In this document: in pieces, positions 1-9,720 of the stretch
Layout: each line of letters starts with the position of its first letter
Numbering within the stretch: position 1 is the stretch's first letter
NCBI GenBank assembly: GCA_018398585.1
Contig: JAGTTD010000001.1
Location: forward strand, 20,911,750 to 20,975,749
DNA: 64,000 bases
Source: Simmondsia chinensis
Lineage: Eukaryota > Streptophyta > Magnoliopsida > Caryophyllales > Simmondsiaceae
Reading direction: 5' to 3'
The notes under the pieces: model-generated
Database searches by the model: none
Told to the model about the DNA's origin: nothing
What the model saw: the letters and a program-made list of their open reading frames with translations, nothing else
Made by a program: the position numbers and the translations under genes

Positions 1-23
1 GTGGTACATTGGGCTTGACGCAC

Positions 24-518
24 TATTATGAACTAGCCTTTAAATCCCAAATTTAGGTCAATTCAGCTATTATTGATCAAATTGACTTTAATTTCAGTCA
101 ATTTAGGTTAAAAATAATTGAATTAGGTAAACATCTTTGTTTTCCCATAAAGAGAATAACAACCTTTTGAAATTTCTATTAGCGGGAAAGTTGGTTGAAG
201 ACTGTTAGGCTCTTGGCTGGTATTTTTAGCTAGTTTGTTGGTCTTTCATTTAGAATGCCTATATAAGGCTAAGCTTGCTCCTTATAAATCATTCTTACAC
301 AATTGATGAAATTACATTTGTTCTCTCAATTTCTCCCTCGTTTTCTCTTAATTCTCTTCTCCCTTAATTCTATTTCTCTCTCCCTCTCTGTGAAATATCT
401 GCAGATTTCTCCCTGGAATTCTATTCTACCCCTCTTCTCTATGACATTTCAAGAAAAATTCATCATTTCTGCAAGATCGAGTTAAGTTTTGGCCTATGTA
501 TTGACTTGGGTCATAATA
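24..518 (+). repeat. 5' LTR
   Basis: Begins TATTATGAAC (the partner copy begins TGTTATGAAC) and ends GGGTCATAATA (partner ends GGGTCATAACA). A TATATAAG box lies at about 260-267, followed by a CT-rich untranslated leader. It aligns with 4209-4686 along its length, with small indels. Confidence 0.9.
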
Positions 519-521
519 AGG

Positions 522-533
522 TGGTATCAAAGC
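522..533 (+). other. Primer-binding site, initiator Met tRNA type
   Basis: TGGTATCAAAGC lies three bases inside the left LTR. It differs by one base from the usual plant TGGTATCAGAGC. Confidence 0.75.
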
Positions 534-557
534 TTCATACAAGCCTCAAAGGCAATA

Positions 558-1073
558 ATGGCACCACGAGAACCCCCTGCCACTACTGATAGCTTTCTAC
601 TTGAAAAGGTCAAGGACCAAATTGTATTCTTTTTCAAAAAGATTGTAAGTTTGGATGCCAAATATGATCAATCTATGAAGTGCATCCAAAAACTTGGCCA
701 AAATCAAGAAAAAGGGTTTAGGGAACTCCAAGAATTGAGTCACATTCAAGACCAACACTTACAATTGATTGAGGAATGGGCGGCTAAATTAGATTCTTGG
801 ATGAAGCGTTCAAAAGTTAAAGCCCAACGAAGTGAGACAAGACTACAAACATTGATGGACCAAATTTTGCCGTGCAAAGAGAAAACGAAGGATGGATATG
901 CTGTAGTAGCTGCTGATAAGCCAGGAGTGTATCCCATGATAGCTGAATCAAGGGCTGGAAATGATGCCATTGGCGTAACAATTATTCCCGGAAGTATTGC
1001 GTATGTGACTACTGGACCACCAATAACTAAAGGGGATGATGCAGTAGTTCAAGTAAAGATTCGGAACAAATGA
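558..1073 (+). CDS. Gag-like coiled coil fused to a CNX1 (MoeA-type) fragment
   Basis: The ATG at 558 is the first start downstream of the primer-binding site; the frame is also open upstream to 489 inside the LTR. Residues 1 to about 105 are charged and helical, consistent with a coiled coil. From about residue 110 the reading changes to KDGYAVVAADKPG, then ESRAGND, then AYVTTGPP and GDDAVVQV. These are the successive motifs of the molybdopterin molybdotransferase (MoeA, plant CNX1 E domain) N-terminal region. The open frame ends soon after. I read it as a captured CNX1 piece fused in frame to the element's own leader protein. It lacks most of the CNX1 enzyme, so molybdenum-cofactor activity is not expected. 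Confidence 0.75.
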   Translation: MAPREPPATTDSFLLEKVKDQIVFFFKKIVSLDAKYDQSMKCIQKLGQNQEKGFRELQELSHIQDQHLQLIEEWAAKLDSWMKRSKVKAQRSETRLQTLMDQILPCKEKTKDGYAVVAADKPGVYPMIAESRAGNDAIGVTIIPGSIAYVTTGPPITKGDDAVVQVKIRNK

Positions 1074-1429
1074 AAGATGATTCCGGTAGGAAAAAATTGG
1101 TGCGGACATCGGTGCGAACTAGACTAGGATTTCACATTCATCCAATGGGATTTGACATTGGAAAAGATGCCATGGTTTTGAAATCGGGGGAACACATAGG
1201 TGCCTTAGAAATTGGCCTGCTCGCTACTGTGGAAAGACTTGTTTCATCTGATATAAAGGAGGTTAAGTCCTTGAGAGCCTCATTGACCAATGTGGCCGCA
1301 TCAAAAACCAGAAAAGTGAATAAAAATTATTTTGGTTCTTACAGTCCATTTGATATCCACGGGGAAGTTTGTATGTTCCAATTTTATCCTTTTCCACTAG
1401 TTTCTTGGAAGTTTATCCTTTTCCACTAG
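1070..1429 (+). pseudogene. CNX1 fragment continuing into a PRMT3-like fragment
   Basis: This frame overlaps the previous stop in an ATGA arrangement, one frame over. Its early part (GFDIGKDAMVL, then GEHIGALEIGLLAT) continues the CNX1 E-domain homology where the upstream frame left off, so the captured CNX1 piece is split by a frame change. After about residue 60 the text changes to KVNKNYFGSYSPFDIHGEV, which resembles the start of the methyltransferase core of arginine methyltransferase PRMT3 (NYFGSYSSFGIHREM type). No S-adenosylmethionine-binding motif follows. CNX1 homology is strong; PRMT3 assignment rests on about 19 residues. Both are fragments and probably not functional. Confidence 0.6.
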
Positions 1430-1464
1430 TTTCTCGGAAGTTGGACACTATTCAGCTGGCAATA

Positions 1465-1554
1465 ATGGCTGATCAAAGCATTGAGTGCAAGGTGTTTGAA
1501 GAAATGCCTAAGAGAAGATTGAAATCTTGGAACTTTATCATTTTGAGGTTTTGA
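1465..1554 (+). pseudogene. PPR-like fragment
   Basis: A 29-residue reading includes KVFEEMPKRRLKSWNFII, which fits the pentatricopeptide motif of plant organelle RNA-binding proteins (VFxxMPxRxxxSWNxII). It is a single repeat unit and may be a third captured gene piece. A short direct duplication (about 1378-1440, TTATCCTTTTCCACTAGTTT twice) lies just upstream. Chance resemblance cannot be excluded. Confidence 0.35.
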
Positions 1555-1647
1555 TGCCCCGATGGAAAACGAGTAGTAGATTTTTTGCAAGAAGGGACAT
1601 TAAGGAAGGGTTGGCAGCAATTTCGAGTACAAGAGGATGGGTCGTAC

Positions 1648-3521
1648 TGATGTGATTTTAAAGGTATTTAAAACCACGTACTTGCAAGCTTACGAGATCT
1701 TCGTAGCTAAATCGGGTATACGGGTCATATCCACAGGGAATCGGAGTTAAGTCGGATTTAGTTATTAATGAGCGGTAAAATTTTTGGATTTTTTGATTTG
1801 AATTTGTTAACTAAATTAATAAAACTAACTATAAACTAAAGTTGTCAAATCAATTAAGGGCAGTTTAGGGAATAAGTTCGGGGCAGCTTAACTCGAATCC
1901 TATTATTATACTTTATTATGATAATGATTTAAAGGGCTTAGGCTACAAGCTCTAAGCCAGATTTAACACTTAAATTAAGACTTAGGGTAATGAACTAGTC
2001 TAGGAGCATAACCTATCTTATTACCCTAGGTATAGCATAGGTTATCTCAATAGTACTACTTAATCCCTTTCCAGCTCCTAATTTCATGTTAAACCTGGAT
2101 TAATACTTAAGTTAGGGTTTAAGGTAATAAACTAGTCTAAGGGCATAACCCATCGTATCACCCTAGTTGTAGCATAGCTTATCTCAATAGCACTAACAAA
2201 TTCCTTTGTCGCTCCTGATTAAGTATTAATTTATATAAAAGATTGTGTTCAGGATTGGGTACAGTCTCAACCCTGACCATGCTCGAAAACAAGTTATGTT
2301 AAAGTCTAGGCTACAAGCATGTAGACGAGACGCAAATAAATAGGGAATTTAAAGTATAAGTTCCCCACATGTGCGATAATAACATAACACAAATCATTGT
2401 CTACAATAAAGTATAAATCCTAGATCCGGACGACCACCCGTCTTTCACCCCTAAACAATGTATCTACTCCTCCATGGGATTTTTACACATTATTAAATTC
2501 AAAAGAAACGGGAAGAGAGGAAGATGCCGGCCAAATAAAACTACAAACGGGGTAGAGATTTGATCTGACAGGACTCTAGCTACCCCAAAACTAAGTGAAG
2601 AGATGGTATTAGTTTAGAGCTCAGTGCAGGCTTGTATGCTCATTTGCACACACAGTACGGGATGATGTTGGCCGGTTAATGCGCATAGGATTTGTTACTT
2701 GGGGTGCAGTGCTACACGCTGCCGATATTCTACGGTATTCTATGTACATTTTGTGCTTTCCCCCTCTCTGTTTCTCCCTTTCTCTATCTCTCTCTCTTTC
2801 TCTTCTGTGCCTCCTCTCTCTCTATCTCTCTCTTTCTCTTGCCTCTCTAGATGCTTTATTCTCTCCATATGTGTGCGTGTGTCAAAGGTAAGATCTTCCC
2901 ACTTACATGCTTGTTTGCTTTTACCTGTTGCCTTGGCTGCCATGCTCCTATGCTCCTATGCTCCTAGGCTCCCATGTATACACACCTAATTACATGCTTA
3001 CATGATTATCTGATTAGCTAACTATCTGATTATTTGATTTTGTGCCGACATGATTACATGCATACATGCTACCCATGCTCTATATGTTTTACATACTCTT
3101 TTTACGGCCCCTTAATAATTGTCAACTAACAGGTTGGGGGTCCTTGAAAACAGTCTCTCGTCAGGGTCCCACCCTGATGGGGTAAGGCTGCGTCCATCCT
3201 ACCCATCCTAAACCCTGCGCAAGCAAGGAGCCCTTGAGGCACTAGGTACGATGATGATGATGATGATTAAATTCAAAAGAAAGAAACAATGGTAAGAAAA
3301 CTTAAGAATTGAAGACTCCCCCAATTGATGTTAACGTTGATCCTTGCTTTGAAACCCTCAGCACTCCGACCACCTGCGCTTCGGCATTTGAGAGTCCATT
3401 GGATCTTGTAGCAGTTTCGGGAAGGAAAGGAGAAGAAGAAAGGAGTGGCAAAAGATCCCCCTAAACAGTTAGGTTTTTGCATATTTAAATGCAGCATCCC
3501 GCTCATGCCCGTGTGCTGCAG

Positions 3522-3525
<4 letters not shown>
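1648..3525 (-). repeat. LTR-like repeat family R1, copy A (5' truncated)
   Basis: Begins TGATGTGATTTTAAAGG and is the reverse complement of the two R1 copies at 18540-21663. Shared words include the stretch around GTACTTGCAAG, the CTAAATCGGGT and TTATTAATGAGCGGT blocks, and the region of CTCCATAGGAATTTTACACAT type. The far end, which would be the LTR start, is missing and replaced by a TA microsatellite. The copy is interrupted by a 757-bp insert at 2509-3265. Confidence 0.75.
2509..3265 (+). mobile_element. RTE-type LINE or SINE insert with 17-bp target duplication
   Basis: ATTAAATTCAAAAGAAA occurs at 2492-2508 and again at 3266-3282, so 757 bp were inserted between them. The last 140 bases (GGTTGGGGGTCCTTGAAAAC, then GGTAAGGCTGCGT, then a GAT repeat tail) match the 3' end of the complete RTE LINE copy at 50643-52960. 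No reverse transcriptase is present, so this is a 5'-truncated LINE or a SINE using the LINE tail. A CT microsatellite lies at about 2770-2850. Confidence 0.8.

Positions 3526-3565
<40 letters not shown>
3524..3565. repeat. (TA)n microsatellite
   Basis: About 21 TA units at the truncated end of R1 copy A. Confidence 0.95.
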
Positions 3566-3568
<3 letters not shown>

Positions 3569-3924
3569 TATAATATATTCACTATCTGCGAGACCTATTG
3601 ATTGACCAAATTATGACCCAGTTGATCCTTCTTTTCCACTTGTGATCAGGTTTCTCATAGTAGTCTTCAATTATGCCTCGATTATACTTGATTTTGCCGA
3701 TTTTTGACCTTTGTTTGCTCCATTACACTCTAAGCCAAAATTTACCTAGATTACAACAAAACACACATGTAAAAGCCAAATATGTTGCAGGAATGAGAAA
3801 TAAAATATATAAATATGAAGTACATCACTTACCATTTCATCCTCGCACAAGAATTCGAGGAAGCGTTTCAGTCATTTCACGTTGTGAGAAAACTAACGAG
3901 TGAGATTGCTTTTCCGTTTGATAA
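3566..3924. other. Element interior without recognisable coding
   Basis: AT-rich sequence between R1 copy A and the next open frame. It has an intron-like look, but no homology is recognised. Confidence 0.5.
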
Positions 3925-4191
3925 GGGCAAGAAGCACCCTATCGTTTTAACATTACAGAAGTATGGGGTAGGTTAGAAGAACTACTTGTCCCCAGAGTTC
4001 TTGCATATGAAAAGGAACCCCTTCGTTTACATTTTCAAGTTCGTGCATTTCACAATAATAATAACCATTACAAAGATTATGATCTGATAAAGCAAAATGG
4101 AGAAGAGCTAGGCATTAACAGACAAGGCGTATCACATTATTTGCAATGTCTTGTTAAACGAACATTGACAATCCTTGAGGTGAAGGATTAG
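3925..4191 (+). CDS. 88-residue open frame of unknown origin, possible captured fragment
   Basis: The frame opens after a TAA at 3922 and runs to a TAG at 4189, with no ATG at its head. It contains ITEVWGRLEELLVPRVLAYE and LHFQVRAFHNNNNHYKDYDL, with coding-like codon use. It ends just before the purine tract of the 3' LTR. I do not recognise a family. It may be another captured gene piece or the end of the element's own protein. Confidence 0.4.
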   Translation, partial: GQEAPYRFNITEVWGRLEELLVPRVLAYEKEPLRLHFQVRAFHNNNNHYKDYDLIKQNGEELGINRQGVSHYLQCLVKRTLTILEVKD

Positions 4192-4208
4192 CTTTAGGGG
4201 GAGGGTAA
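4192..4208 (+). other. Polypurine tract
   Basis: CTTTAGGGGGAGGGTAA lies immediately before the 3' LTR, the site for plus-strand priming. Confidence 0.75.
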
Positions 4209-4686
4209 TGTTATGAACTAGCCTTTAAATCCCAAATTTTGGTTAAATTCAACTATTATTGATCAAATTGACTTTAATTTCGGTCAATTTATGTTAAAAA
4301 TAATTGAATTAGGGAAAAATCTGGGTTTGCCCATAAATAGAATAACAACCTTTTGAAATTTCTGTTGGCAGGAAAGTTGGTTGAAGACCGTTAGGCTCTT
4401 GGCTAGCATTTTTAGCTATTTTCTGATTTTTTTGCTGGTCTTTCATGTAGAATTCCTATATAAGGCTAAGCTTGCTCATTGTTAATCATTCTTACACAAT
4501 TAATAAAATTACATTTGTTCTCTCAATTTCTCCTTCGATTTCTCTCAATTCTCTTCTCCCTCTCTGCAAAAATTCTAAAATTGATATTTTGTTCTACCCC
4601 ACTCCTCTCTGACATTTCCTGAAAAATTCATCGTTTTTGCAAGATCGAGTTAAGTTTTGGCGTAGGTATTGACTTGGGTCATAACA
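4209..4686 (+). repeat. 3' LTR
   Basis: Starts TGTTATGAACTAGCC and ends GGGTCATAACA. It is the partner of 24-518 and is followed directly by the CGCAC duplication. Confidence 0.9.
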
Positions 4687-4691
4687 CGCAC

Positions 4692-5158
4692 GATACCACT
4701 TGTAGTCGCTGGTTGCCCGCTTGTCTTTTATTTTGACTCTCTTCACTGCTCGCCACCCACCACGTCGCCCACTCGTTGCTTGCCATCTTGCTCTGCCGTT
4801 ACTCCCCCAGGATAGATGCCACACCAACCTCTGTACTCTAGTGCTTTTGCCCCTGGTTTTCACTCTCTCTCTCAAACCCTTTATCATCCAACGCTGCTTT
4901 ACTGTCGCTCCGCCCTCAAGCTGAACATAGGTACTCGGTTGTGAATTTGTAAAACAATTTCAGATTAGATTGTCAACTATTAGCTTAAGATTTGTGAGAA
5001 ATTAAATGTCCTAAAGCTAAATTAGGGTTTTATCAAATGGTTGGGAAAGTTTTGAAGCCTCAAGAGCTATGTTATGAAACTGATAAATAGTTAAGAGAGA
5101 GATAGGATCATCTTTAATGAACCTTAAATAAGTTACAAACCTTATAAGTTTTCTGAGT
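4692..5158. other. Intergenic; possible transcribed leader
   Basis: A CT-rich segment (4740-4925) ends in AACATAG followed by GTACTCGG, which could be a 5' untranslated exon and splice donor. No protein homology is visible and there is no independent support. Confidence 0.25.
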
Positions 5159-6245
5159 TATTATAATAGATCTTTATTAGTGCTCTTAAAAATTTCACAA
5201 GTTGGTAAGAGGTTTTAGCTCTCAACTACTTAGGGAGAGATTATTGGGATCTTTTAAGGTGAGTACACATCTGCAAAGTGTAGATGGACTTAGAAAGTGC
5301 GGTATATATATTACTGATAGTAAGCTTAATTATGTGGAGTGGTTGACGTTATAAAACTAGTGAGTGTGGTTTAGAATTCCCTAATAGATCTTTTTTAGTG
5401 CTTTTGAAAATTACAGATGTTGGGGAGAAGGATTAGCTCTCAACTACTTAGGGCGAGATTTTCAGGATCTTCTAAGGTGAATTCTCATATCCTAAGTGTA
5501 GATGGACTTAATAAGTATGGTTTAGACATTGTTGATTGTAAGTTGGGTTATGAGGTGTGTTTGGACGTTATGACACTTGTGACTGTGGTTTAGAATTCCC
5601 TAATAAATCTTTGTTAGTGCTTTTGAATGTTGGCAAGAAGGATTAGCTCTCTACTACTTAGGGCGAGATTTTTGAGATCTTTTAAGGTAATTTCTCATCT
5701 CTAAAGTGTAGGTGGACTTAGAAAATTTGGTTTAGACATTGTTGATTGTAAGTTTTTGTTATATGTTGTGGTTGAATGTTATGACACTTGTGAGTGTGGT
5801 TTAGAATTCCCTAATAGATCTTTGTTAGTGCTTTTGAAAATTATAGAAGTTGGCAAAAATAATTAGCCCTCAACTAATTAGGGCAAGATTTTTTGGATCT
5901 TTTAAGGTGCGTTCTCATGTCTGAAGTATAGATGGACTTAGTAAGTGTGGTTTAGACATCATTGATTCTAAGTTTGGCTATGTGGTGTGGTTGAATATTA
6001 TGACACTTGTGAGTGTGGTTTAGAATTTTCTGATAGATCTTTGTTAGTACTTTTTGAAATTATAGATATTGGCAAGAAGGATTAGATTTTAAATACTTAA
6101 GCCAAGATTTTTGGGATCTTTTAAGGTGAGTTCTCATCTCTGAAGTGTAGATGGACGTAGTAAGTGTGGTTTAGACCTTATTGGTTACATGTTTAGTTAT
6201 GTGGTGTATTTGAATGCTATGACACTTGTGAGTGATGTATTGTTG
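5159..6245. repeat. Tandem repeat, about 5 copies of ~218 bp
   Basis: The anchor AATAGATCTTTGTTAGTG (with variants) recurs near 5165, 5383, 5602, 5813 and 6032, at intervals of 218, 219, 211 and 219. Each unit also carries TTAGGGCGAGATTTT, GTGTAGATGGACTTAG and TGACACTTGTGAGTGTGG. Copies are diverged but clearly head to tail. Confidence 0.9.
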
Positions 6246-6966
6246 GTTTTGAATTCCCTTAGTCTCATGTCCCAAACCTTATGTGTAACAGTTCCATTAA
6301 TTATTGTATTATGATGCATGAGACAAAAAGGATAGAATATCATGGGAAAGAGATTGGTGGTTGTGGTGGATGGTGATGTGAAATTTGGGTGAGTATGGAT
6401 ATTTCTTTTGGTCAAAGTGGGAGGCTTAGGGCAAGCCCCTCATGTTATAGCGAGATTGGGCCATCGGCACACCCACACTTTAAAATTTGGGTTATGTTAG
6501 GCCTGAGCTTGGCTTATTATAGGGTTTTACTTGGCTCATTTGAGCTCATATAGGCTAGAAACTTGGCTAGATGGAGCTTAATTTGACTATTTCATGCACA
6601 ATAGGGGTTTAAATGAGTTGAGCAGGCACATTTCAAGTTTGAACTTCCGTGTATGTTTCTTTCTTAGGAATTTGTAGCGAGTGATGTAAACTTTTTGCGT
6701 GAATGATTGATTAGCTTCAGCATCTTTTTTGAATTTCACATATAGTCAGACTGGTTCTAAAGTTTAATCAGGAAATGAATGCATCATCCCCATGGAGATA
6801 AGAAGCGGGACAAGTGAATTTACAAATAGTTTATGAATATTGGCTTAAATCTTTTCTTTTCCCTCCTTGATTCATTGTGTCATTGCAATGTTTGGTTTCA
6901 TGTTCTTGAAAGATTGGGTTCTTTGTAATTGATTCATTATTTATCATACATGCTTTACGAATATAG
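6246..6966. other. No gene recognised
   Basis: AT-rich spacer after the tandem repeat. Only short unsupported open frames are present. Confidence 0.5.
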
Positions 6967-8793
6967 GCATTCTCTTGCGGAATTTGAAGGCCAAGATTTG
7001 TTTCAATGGCTAGGTAAGTTGCATTTATCTGAGCACGTCCCTAACCCCTCTTCTAATTGAGTAGGTAGGTCCTGAATTTTGTGAGTCATAGAAGAAGTTG
7101 GTTGATGCTTTTATTTGTTATTAATGTGGTGTAATTTAGGCTTTTAAAGCAATGAATTGATTGGTTTTTTTTATAGTTGGGATATTTGGCTATGACCCTA
7201 GGTCAAAATGCTGTATTCTATTGACGAGGACTTCAGTGTTCATTGTCGTCAACAACTCCAAGCCAACAAGTCAAATTAAACCAGTTAGACAAGACAAAAA
7301 TACATTGAATCCCAATATCGCGATTATGGATGTCCGTTTGCATTCTATATTATGAGTATATATTAATATCTAAGTATTGGGTACTTTCATATCTTGAAAA
7401 GAATGAAAGATATTGGATATCATGCAAGTTCAATGGGTGTGATCATTCTATCTGAACTTTTATGTTTAGATGTCAAATTCAATGTTTAAAGGAAATATAA
7501 AATTAAGGCTCCATTTGTTTCGAGGGAAAACTAGATTCAAGGAATTGGATTTCCACTTTTTCGTTGTTTGTCACACATTTCGTGACGAAAAAGGTTTTCC
7601 GAAGGAAAAGGTTTTCCGCCATTATGTGAAAAATGACTTCCCTTGTTTGTCGCACATTTCGTGACTGAAAAGGTTTTCCGAAGGAAAAGGTTTTCCACCA
7701 TTAGGTGAAAAATAACTTCCCTTGTAAAATGGGGAAGTTGTGATTTCAAGTGGCACAAAAACCTTCGCAGGAATCATCATGTGGGTATGGATTGAACCGA
7801 AATGAACAGGACTCAAACATAGACATTTAACGTCACAGCATCAGACAAAAATTAGACTGATAATCAAACAGAATCCAGATCTTACTTTGTCATTGTTTCA
7901 ATAGAAAAATTTTCATCATTTTGAATTGCTATATAATAATATATAAGAGAGGTATCAATTAAACCCCAAGATTGTAGCATTTACTATATAAGTACCTTGA
8001 TGTTTCATAGATACAATGATGTACCCTAAAGTTTAAAAATTTAATCACCCAACAATATATATGTGTCATCTATCATAATGCATTGATTTCTTTTGTTGAA
8101 AAATGCTTATTTAACACATTATTTTGTTAGTATAACAGTAATTTTTTTTCAAAACATGACCAACTTTTTAGTAATCCGCTAGATTTTAGTAGAAAAAACT
8201 AACATTGCATTTATATATTGTTGTCGTTAAATTATATCACATAAGTTTTTTGTAGAAATTAGCTGAATTTTAACTAAAATTCACCAAATTCTGACACAAG
8301 GTATACCTAGGTGATAAAATTTCATATTTTAGGGACCTCATTATATTTATTAAAAATGACAGTATGTTAATGCTCAAACTTTAGGATATCTACGATAAAT
8401 TTTCCTATTTTATATCACTTTGATGGTTAATTTTATTTTTCTATTCGTTCTCATGTATATTTTATTACTATTTATATTATCTAATAATAAGATGCAAGAT
8501 AATTGGTGAAAAATATTTTGTTAAACCAGAAGAAGACAACACAATGTGGAATCAAGTTTTCCTTTGAATATCTCAATCAGATTTTAGTTTTCCTCAGAAA
8601 CTCTTTTCCGAAAGAAAACCAATTCCTATAATATACTTTTCCTTTGAACAAATGAAGCCTAAGACTCATCCTTGATGACAATGTTTATGGATTTTTTTGA
8701 CCTAACCTATATTTGTCTTTGTTTGAAGGTAACATTCCGCGGATGGACGTTCAAGGGTCAAGTTTCGAGATATTCTTCCATATCATATTGTAG
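6967..8793 (+). pseudogene. Two candidate exons of an unidentified gene
   Basis: The segment 6967-7013 lies between a good acceptor (GAATATAG) and donor (GTAAGT). The segment 8729-8793 follows an acceptor (TTTGAAG) and ends in TAG. Spliced together they stay in frame and end HSLAEFEGQDLFQWLG, then NIPRMDVQGSSFEIFFHIIL and a stop. The intervening 1.7 kb holds DNA-transposon debris. No upstream exons were found and the product is not recognised, so this may be a real 3' gene end, a gene relic or chance. Confidence 0.3.
7506..8660. mobile_element. Non-autonomous DNA element M1, copy 1
   Basis: The ends are inverted: AGGCTCCATTTGTTTCGAGG on the left and CTTTGAACAAATGAAGCCT on the right. Inside, two near-identical copies of a GACGAAAAAGGTTTTCCGAAG block lie at about 7580-7720. 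The block GGTGAAAAATAACTTCCCTT is shared with the copy at 22619-23153. No clear target duplication was found, so the superfamily (hAT or other) is open. The central part (about 7920-8430) may be another small AT-rich element. Confidence 0.5.
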
Positions 8794-8959
8794 TATTGCT
8801 ACATGTATTGTTGTGGAAAAATTAGATTCTTGACATATGTGCAATCCATTGTAAATGTAATATACTACATTTGCTGATGTAATGCATGTTTTATATCAAG
8901 TTTCTATTGGAGTAATAACTAAAGTGGTGTTGCATATAATTTCAGTTGTATGGTGGTTA
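8794..8959. other. No gene recognised
   Basis: AT-rich spacer with no supported feature. Confidence 0.4.
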
Positions 8960-9425
8960 GTGTTGTTATATAACGTTGTACGAGAGCATATTGTAGCTTA
9001 GGGCTAAAGAATGTGATGTTCACCTACTTTCAAGGGACTAGCAACATAAAAAGTGCACGTTGCTAATGCTTGTTACACTAGGTCGCATAGGGCTGTTACA
9101 TAAGTTGTTATAACGAAAGTGTTACATTAGGCTGGCGAACAGTTATATATGATCCTTAATCAAGCCATTACATTAGGTGAAAAATTGTTACAATAAGTCT
9201 TATATAACCGTTGCCCAAAGTTGTTTTGAAATGGTTACGTTAGATACAAACTTATAGCAACACTATAAAACAGTTACATTAGGCTAAAAAGTTTGTTACA
9301 TTAGGCTATTGTAACACCCCTCTAATGTAACGGTCAAAAAAGTGTTACATTATATCTTAGGTAACATTTTTATGACTTAAAGTAGCACTCTTTGTTTGTT
9401 ACATATGGTCATTTTTCTTGTTGTG
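8960..9425. mobile_element. CACTA-type remnant (right end)
   Basis: The right end CATTTTTCTTGTTGTG is the reverse complement of a CACAACAAGAAAAATG terminus typical of CACTA derivatives. The adjoining 400 bp are dense in GTTACATTAGG and TGTAAC motifs in both orientations, like CACTA subterminal repeats. The left terminus was not found. Confidence 0.5.
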
Positions 9426-9433
9426 ATTATATA

Positions 9434-9720
9434 TCAAAACGAAGCCCTTGATGAGTTCTATGTAACTATGATTATTTTTTTAGTTTTTGATCAAATAAAA
9501 TATGAAAAAGAGGTGAAAAGATTAAGTGGCCGATTTCTGAGCGAAGCGGTTATATAACTTACCTTTTAACTTAAAACAAGCATAACTTTTAATCTGTAAA
9601 GAGTTACGGATTGAGTTACATATCAAAATGAAGCTCTTGATGAGTTTTATGAAATTATGATGATTTTACGAACTTTTGATCAAAGAAAAGCTATAAAAAA
9701 AAAAAAAATGGTGAAAATTA
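9434..9720. repeat. Imperfect direct duplication
   Basis: The block ATATCAAAACGAAGCCCTTG through TTTTGATCAAA at 9434-9500 recurs in diverged form at about 9620-9690. Confidence 0.6.

Larger units (their letters stand above)
24..4686 (+). mobile_element. LTR retroelement carrying captured host-gene fragments
   Basis: Two similar direct repeats (24-518 and 4209-4686) bound the element. The 5 bases before the first (19-23, CGCAC) are repeated exactly after the second (4687-4691), the target duplication expected for LTR retrotransposition. A primer-binding site follows the left repeat and a purine tract precedes the right one. No protease, reverse transcriptase or integrase is visible. The interior instead holds a coiled-coil gag-like start joined to pieces resembling CNX1, PRMT3 and a PPR gene, and it was later invaded by another LTR (1648-3525). 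It is non-autonomous and would have needed enzymes from another element. The boundaries are secure; the lineage is not known. Confidence 0.9.

Noticed and set aside
2679..2989. Open frames of 70 and 96 residues rich in Leu/Ser
   Set aside because: They are produced by a CT microsatellite inside the RTE-type insert.
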